A program made the position numbers and the translations under genes. From the NCBI RefSeq assembly GCF_954871325.1, contig NC_088776.1:55322569-55386568 (forward strand): a stretch of 64,000 nt of DNA. The letters run 5' to 3'. The notes below the pieces were generated by a model that saw only the letters and a program-made list of their open reading frames with translations, was not told where the DNA came from and made no database searches. Positions 28,401 to 37,400 of the stretch are shown here, in pieces; the stretch's first letter is position 1, and every line of letters starts with the position of its first letter. Source of the DNA: Gordionus sp. m RMFG-2023. Taxonomy: Eukaryota; Nematomorpha; Gordioida; Chordodea; Parachordodidae.

Positions 28401-31400
28401 TATTAAAAAAAATAGAAAAAAAAATAGAAACGAAAATTAAAAAATGATATTATGGGGAGTTATTTATATTGGCAACTTGGGAAAGGAACATCCGATAAAC
28501 TGTGTAATTAGACTGTGCATTGCTATTATACTCTTGGTCTGAGATAGAATTATTCTCCGTCAGTAAATTTATGAATATGGGAGAATAAATTTTTGAAGAA
28601 GAATAGTTCAAGGCCAAAGTGAGGGAAATGATTTGTATAAAAATATACTTGGTTATTTTTAGCAGCTCTTTATACTTTAGTTGGAGGTTAGATTAGAAGC
28701 ACCTAATAGATCACAAGATTATCCCATTGCAGAAAATAATTTATAGGATTTGAATATAATATCTAATTCCGATGTTTTTGAAAAGTTCCTAAGCATTGCA
28801 TCTCTGGTATTCAATAACACTATTCAAACAATATTGATTTCGTAAGCTTTAAGAGTTATTTTCCTATTTTCTCAATTTAAAATTATTAAATAAATATTAT
28901 AAGAGGGTTTAAAATTTATTACGAAGATTTAGGGAATACCTTTAACGATTGTTAAAATGAATCATCCGAGTTATTTATTAGCATAAGGCAGATGATAGTT
29001 CTTGCTATGAGGCCTTATAAATAGATTAGATAGTTACAACAAAATATCATACACCACCTAGGCTAGATCTCTCTAGCCGGATTACCAACGCTTTAAAACT
29101 TGAGCCATTTAAATTATGACCTTTAAAAATGTTTTAAGAAAATGTCAAGCAACCATCGTATATCAAATACCCTTCTAATCTCGAGCATCAGAACGCTCGG
29201 AATCTAATCTTCAAAATTAGTTATATTGCCTATGTACAACAAATAGGTCCACGAAGTCGTGAATCAATCCAGATTCTAGTAATAAATGTTCTATCACTAA
29301 CGGAATAATTTATTCTTTTGAAAAAAATTACAACCCAGACGTTTTAAGGAAGATTGAACAATATAGAAATGACACGTAAATTTTTAGACTCCAATTCACA
29401 TCTGAAAATATAAAATAGGGCCGTCGTCGATTTTGCTTTCTTTGGATGAAATAATTGTAATCTACTTTATTTCCTCCAATTTTTTTATTTCCTATTTTTA
29501 GCGGGGCATTTATTTTTCGTTTATTCTGTATTGATAATATACTCTTTACTTACTGGAATTGCTATACCTTCCATTGTTGAATAATTTTAATCATTTCTTT
29601 TCAATTGTAATCATCAAGAGAATATATCTTTTTGGATCTGATTTTAAAGAATTTTTTATATTAAAGAGAAGAAGATACTCATAATAGTTCTCTAATTCTA
29701 TCCCATAAAAGTTGTTTTTTTATATTTCATATCAATGTATAATATATTCCACGTAACATAGCTTATGTATATTAATGTATATTAGTATCTTTAAAAAATC
29801 TTATTCTTTGAGCAGTGCCTGACATAATTTTAGACAATGCTTAATTTTAACATGGGTTAATAAAATTACAGTATATATTATATCAAATATTTTTATTTAA
29901 CTTGAATTCTAAATTAGTTTTAAATTTTAAAATAAGATTGTTAAAATAATTTAAAAAAATGTAATAACTTTTTCTGCATACAGTGCCATTTTGCCAATGC
30001 CAGGAATCACATACACATTTATTATCAGAACATAGATTACTTACACAGTGATAATATTTTGTACAGTTTCCGCCTGCTAGACTTTCTTTTTGTATTTTAT
30101 GAAAAAATAAATAAAATTTCTTAAAATTTAAAATAATTTAGTTAGTAATATAAATTTATTGTGAAAAATTAGATGCTTTTGGTTATTATTAATATACTTG
30201 GTAAACATTCTTTATTCTGTAAGAAAAATTCTTCCTTGCAATAGCAAAAATCCCATATACTACATTCGGCATTTTTTATGATCGAACACTGAATATCATT
30301 GACACATTTACCATGAATAGGTAGTCCTAATCATGTATGTTATAAATATAGTTGTTAAAACTACGATTCGTAGCGATAAGTTAGCTACTTTATTTTTTAT
30401 AAAATATAATTATATCATTAATTATTGGATCAATTTTCTATAAATTTAAATAAGTCAGAAATACAATTTAATTAGACTTTATGATAACATAGGAAAATTT
30501 TATGCGTATTCTAACCGTAGAAATGTTTTTGAAAATATCCCCTATATATAAAAGCCTTTAATTTAGATATACCCTTACAATTATATGTTATTGTTGAGGG
30601 TCCATTTTTAATAGCATTGCTGTTATTGAAGTTCAAAAAATAATAAAAGAATAAAAAATACATTGCTAGTTCTGTTTATTTCTTTATTTGAGTAAATATA
30701 GCTAATATAGTATATTATGAAAAGGGAAAGACATATAACTATTATTTTTTCTAAGACAAAATTAATAAAAGTGATAAATATAAAAATAGAATTACGGAAA
30801 ATAGATAAAGAATTTTAAAAATAGATGTCTACAAAAGTTATAAAGATAAACTAGGAAGGAGAAGGTATGAAAAAAAGTATAAGGAAGTCTAAGAGTATCA
30901 GATGAAAGGGATATAACTTAGATAATTAGAAAGAATAATCGCGGTAGCAGGTCTTTGTCATAAGAAGATTTCTAAGACTGATCTTCGCCTATCTTTTTCC
31001 CAAATTCTTGAAAAAAGTATTGAGCTTTGCTGCCACAAGTAAGGAATGGGGCAGGCGATGGGTATGAATAAGTAAGAAGGATCGATGGAGCTGAGCAAAA
31101 TGATGTCCTTATAATTGGTTTGCACTGGAAAAAGGCCTCGACAAAAGCTGCAATAGAGGCAATGCCTACCCTGGCTATCAATGGTGATTTCGAAATGTTT
31201 ACATTGGTAAGGTGAACAATTTCGCAATTGACTAATTCAACAAGAAATCTTAGCTCGTTAGGAAGGCAGCAAATTGAGGTTATTGTAGGTTATGGTTTTC
31301 AACTCGTAACCAGATACTTGATTTAATTGTTGAAAAACTGTGAATCATCAACATAAATGCTTGATTTTTGATAAGCGATGATGGAGCCTTTATTGTTAGG

Positions 31401-34400
31401 AATATCCCAATCTTTTATTAAAAACAAGGGATCAGGAAAGGAAGAAAGCTGGCCAATATATGAATCTGATGAGAGACGTTAATTGATGAATCCACTAATA
31501 AAAATGGTTAGGATGAAAGCAAGCCCATGCTCTCTAGCTTGCATTGAAGATGCTTATTACCATCAATTATGATTAGAGCGGAGATTAAGAATCTCTTCAG
31601 AAAGAGATTTGACATAAGTTTCAAATGATTTTTATTAATCAGGAAATTTAAATATTGTGGTGATTGAAGAAGATAAACAATTATAGGAATGTAATAAAAG
31701 TTTTTCAAATGAAAAATAATGAGGAGGGAGATGCTTCAATAATAACAAGTGACTGTTGGATTCTAAACAATCAACTGGGGATCCGGAATTAGTAAAGGAC
31801 GATAGTTCGGTTATATAAAAGTTATGGAGGAATGGGATGTCACAATATATTGGGCAGATCTCGATTTTCCGTCTTTGAGGGCAAGTCCAATTATTTGGTC
31901 GTGCGTTTTAATGATGGCCAGTGCCTTTACGACCTCTTTTGAGAGCCACAGAGTATTTCTTCCATGTACCAGTTGTGCAATGGATTTACGATGGATGGAA
32001 ATGCTGTTTCCCATTTAGTTGTTACCTATGCAGAAAAATGTCGGGCCTATAGTATCAACTCGGTTAGATCCCTTCTGATGATGAAAGTAAATAATTGTTG
32101 AATTCAAGATGAGATGGCAAAGAATAACATGAGTAGAAAATTTGAAAAAGGTGGGAAATGTACATTTGTGGAAGAAAGTGAGAGCGGCGGATAGAAATAA
32201 AAGCATTAGAAAGTCTATTGGCTTAGCGATGAGTATGGTTTTGGGGTGTGGACTCCTCCCAGAGCAAAATAAGTGCATATTATATGATTAAAGCCAAAAA
32301 TTATTTATATTCGAAAGAATATATCTTAATAAAATAATAGTTTATTGAATATGAATAACAATTTTCTGATATTTATATTTCTGGAAATATAATTATTGAT
32401 TTATATAAATTATTTAATTAATATTACATAGGAAAAATGTGCCATGAATGGTCATTTTTTTGCTTTTTTGAAAAAAAGGTATATGTGTAGCCTAATTATT
32501 AATCTTTAAAATAAAATTTGAATTAAAGCTCTATCTATAATAGTTTATGAGCTAGATGAGTAAAATACTATGCTGGCCATATAATATGTGTTTACTGACC
32601 ACAATATATTATTTAAGAATTTTATTATAAATATAATATAATACAATATGAAATACTTATAAAAGTCCTATATTAATATTTCTACATTTTTTAGTTATAT
32701 AAAAAATTAATTATACACTAATTTAATTAGTATTAATATCTCAATTTATCATTATCTATTTAATTATAATATATTATAAATTAATATCTTAATTATCTTT
32801 TTCTAAAAATTATTAAGTTTATTCATCTTTTGAAATTTCACCAAATGTTTTTTTGCATAAACTTTTCATTTCAATATGAATAAGTGAATGTGAGAATTGT
32901 GTCCAATCAATACATGGCCAGACTACTCACCTCTCTATTATTATTAAGCGCTTTTATATGTCTATTAAATAAAATTTATAAAGTCTAATTTTTTATGTGA
33001 ATAATGCTAAATGCCTGATAATATTTATATAAATTATCATTAATCTAAATTAGTAATTTTTTCACCAAACAAAGAAATGTGTAAAGTAATTTTTTCAGAT
33101 AGAGGTACTAAAAACATTTTATTTAAAATATTTTTTTAATGAATTGTTCTATTCTATAAATGAACTTAGGTAAGGTACATATCATAAATATACACATTTT
33201 GACAAATTTGGAGACAAATCGGTTCAATAGTAAAAGTTAAAGGGTAATGGCCAGTCTTCAAACATGGCCATTTATGGCACATTTCCCCTACTGCCAAAAA
33301 ATGCGCTTTAGGGATAATATACTGGTTTATTGAAGTATTTGATGGTTTAGTTGAAAACCATTAGTAAGTGAATTTATATAAACGCTTCTAATATTGCTAA
33401 ATGTGTACATTATCTTTAAGATAGTCATATCTAAACCAATGATGCATATTACTAGTTTACCGATTCATTAATTAAAAGTGTCTATACATAGAAGTCAGCT
33501 ACAGCTACATTTTGTGGTTTTCTGCCGACTAATTGACTATTTATTATTATAATAATGTACATAAATTTCATTTAATTAGCGTGTAAATCACAAAACGGTG
33601 TTAGAGCTGACTCCTATGTATGAACAAATTTAAATGCATTTAATGAATGAATCGACAATCTAGTAATATATATACATTATTGATCAAAACTAAATAGGTC
33701 AATGAAAAATAATGGACCGTGCGACTGGGTCTTTGATTTTTAATGTAATTTTGTAGTTTTTTTTATTAGATATTCGATTCGAATTAAAATTAAAATAGTA
33801 TAAAGGGGTATATTCACTAGTATTTGTAGTAGAGTCTGCAATGGGTGGGCCAGAAAACCATATGGCCAATGTTTTAAATTTTTTTTTAACCCGCTCACCC
33901 TCTCTTTCATTTATATTTTTTAAAAAATTTACTCGGCACCCATTTATTTAAAAAAAATTATTTGCCACACCCGCCAGTCCAATATTTTAAAATTACATGA
34001 TTCGTTGGTTTGGCTATTTATTTATTTTATAAAAAAAAATAATTTTTAATAGGTCTAGGCTAGTTCTGTTTATTTTTAAAAATATTTTACATTTACCCTC
34101 GTCTGATATTTTTAATGCTAGCTACCTCAATGTTTTAATTTTTTTCGACCCGCTCATTGCAAACCTATAGTTTTTAATTAAATCACTATTTGTTTCATGT
34201 CTTAGATATCCTCGGGTTTTCTTAATTTTATATTGATATTTCTAGTTTATATATATATTATCAATCAGGACTAAATAGGTCAATGAAAAGTAATCGACCG
34301 TGCGACTGGGTCTTTGATTTTTTAATGAAACATGATCCAAATCCCCTCTAAATCATCCAAACTAGGTATAATATCTTAAAACCTGATGCCGTCTATCTCA

Positions 34401-37400
34401 AGTCTGTATTTTATATCTCATATCAATGCTTCAAAAATCTTGATTTTATATTTTAGCATATTAATGGAAATTGAATTCAAGGTATTTAATTAAGTTATAT
34501 AAATAAAGTCATGAAAGTCTGGTTGTTGAGATAGCCATATTTATTTTTAGTTTATAAAATGGGGATATGTAAGTTTTTTTTTTATGGATTTCGGAACGGG
34601 TTTAAAAAGAAAAAAGCGGCTTGCCCAAAGGAGAAAGAGGATGTAGCTACGATAGGGACAGTGGTTATCACCCAACAGTTAGGAATATTTTTGATACCTT
34701 AGTGACAACCCTGAGAAGATTGTCATGCATATTATTAGAAGAAGTGGTCTATGCAAGTAAAATCCCAGACCAAGAGTTTGCCTGATACAAAGCAAACTAT
34801 AGTTTTGCTGTTGGGCGTTTTTTTTCTATGCAGTATGTGTGTTCATGAATGCACGGGAGATTTGCCTTATTGAGAAAAGTAACAATAAGTTTGTTTATTT
34901 TATTATCTTGATTAATTTTCGAATATAAGTTTACAATGGCGCGAATGACATCTAAAACAATTTTACAATTATTGGAAGAGTATTAGTTTAAAAATGATAT
35001 GCCCACGCTAGCACAATCTAATGGGTGGCGCTATTAGTTGTTTACTTAAGATACTAGGGTAGGAGTCAAGCCATTCATGGCAGATTAAATATATTTAATC
35101 AAAATATGACATTTAATTTTCACACGATTTAAGCAAAAGACATGTTGAAATAAAAAGCGTGTTAAAAATTTTAATGAGAATATTATTGTGAAGAATTTAA
35201 ATAATCACCAATGTATTTGAAGCGATAAAAGAAAAATTTTATAATTTGAATTTCAAGATGTGATTTTGATGTTGTTAGTTTTCAAAATCTCTCAGATTCG
35301 CACACTATACCAGCCCGAATTTAAATTTTTTTTGAATATACTTTTAGCTATATTTTGCAAATAGTTTAGAAATTTCAAAATTTGAACAATAAACGAATAT
35401 TAAATGCACCATTATATAATTTTCAAATTGATTAATATGCATATTATAAATTATTTTTTTAAATTGGCATAGCCCCGATTTTTATAAAGTTTTTAAGACA
35501 AGCCTCGCCCTAACTTTTATATCCTACCTTTTGGTCCATTCTTTAGGGGGGGGGGAGATCTCAGGAATCTGATTATTATAAATATAATTTAATATTAGGC
35601 TGTTGCATAAAACCTAATCATCAAAAATACATATTTTTAAAATAATTAGCTGGTAGAATTTGATTTAGTGATATCCACTATTATTCCTATGTCTATAATA
35701 AAATTAAATATTTAAAACTAAATATAGTCAAATGAAAAAAAAAATGATCATCAAAAATAAATTTTTTTAAAATTATATTAAATTGCTGGAAGTGCCGGAT
35801 AAAATAATAGATTATCCGAAAAAGTATGGATATTGCATACTATTTTATTGGATCTTAGCAAAACGTGTAAATTATAATAAATATTTTATTACAACGCTTG
35901 CTATGGTTATATAATAGTTGAATTAACCTCTAGTGCATTTATTATCTTTCATATAGTGATCCCGATCACATGTGCATTTATAATTAATACAATTAGAAGA
36001 TATACATTCCTCGTCGTTTTGGCAATCAGCAGACAAATCTTTCTCTATAAATTGTAAATTAATTATATTAAATAGCATTTATAAGTTGAATGGGAACTCT
36101 TATAATTGTCTAAAATTTACATTATTGTTATTAGACATATTCCTGTGCAAAGTTACAATAATATGGTATATATAACAATTTCATAACACCAAATTCTTAC
36201 TGCTAACTCAATATTGCCAGAAAAATAAACTCATGTATTTTACACATGCTATAATGCATTTCCGGCAAAATTAAATTTAAAATCCCGATCCTAATTGATT
36301 TAAAAATAAGAGATCTTGATAGAGCACAAGACAAATCTTTGGAGATAATTATAAAGATTTTATCATTACTAGCTACACAATGAGTATCGTTTACGTGATA
36401 ATAGTTATCCTTACATACACATTTATTTTCACGACAAAAAGCGTTTTGTACCCAACATTCATTATCATATTTACAAAGATGTCCATAGCGACTTCCTAAT
36501 TTATATATAATATATGATAAAAATAATAAACAGGAGTGGATTTAGGCTTTTTAAAATTTTGTATATCATGAATAACTATTTGTATTATAGAATGATTAAA
36601 CTACCACAACGTGATCGCATGCAAAACATATGTTTAAGTTCAATATTAGAACTAGGCCATAATTTTGTTCTAGAATTTAATATAAGAAAAGGTGCTTTCG
36701 ACGAGGGAGCCATCTCATAGTGAAAACTATAATTAATAATTATTTTTTTGTTTTATTAAGAAATTAATATTTTAATAAATTTAAGTTACCCTATAAAGTA
36801 GCTATGCCATCCCTCGCACCAAACATCATCACCACGCTTTTGACACGTAAATATTTTTTGCCCTAATAGATTATAGAAACCTAGTTTATTTTTCATGTAA
36901 ATAAGTCCTGCAAACACCGTTTCGTTAACACTGGTAAAAATTTCTTTCTAATTAAGTTTATAAAAAATGGTTTTGAGGTATGATTTTAAATATATTTTAA
37001 TAATTAAATGCAAAATAAGAAATACATTACTAATTATGTTTAATATGGTAAACTATTTGAAACAAATTTATCTAATCAAATCAATATAATTTTAGAGAAA
37101 TTATAATCAACAAAACCTTCGTCGAATAATTCTCAATTATGCATTCCATGCAGGATAAAGAATATAAGAAAGCAAGAAGGAAAAAGGAAAATAATTATTT
37201 AAGTTTTGTTTATTAAAAAAAATATATTTTTCATTTTTATTTTACAACAATATAATACTTTAACTTTTATTTTTTAAAAAATATATTATATTTATAGTCA
37301 TGATTATAAATATTATTTTGGACTCCCTAGAATTTGATTTAGCGACCGTGAAGGCAAAAAATAAATGGCAATTATGTTTCTTTGAATATAAAATTAGAAT

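Larger units (their letters stand above)
32286..35927. other. Intron of gene A (module 2 to 3), left of module 2
   Basis: 3.6 kb of AT-rich intron containing a pair of 65-bp direct repeats (33681-33745 and 34261-34326) around a MITE candidate at 33830-34167. A slightly GC-richer patch at about 34580-34860 shows no frame or motif. Confidence 0.5.

Noticed and set aside
31824-32018. Plus-strand frame of 64 codons in the GC-richer island
   Set aside because: It overlaps equally good minus-strand frames and has no motif. Dense frames here follow from the higher GC, not from a proven gene.
36514-36720. Plus-strand 68-codon frame
   Set aside because: It is antisense to exon N3 of gene A.
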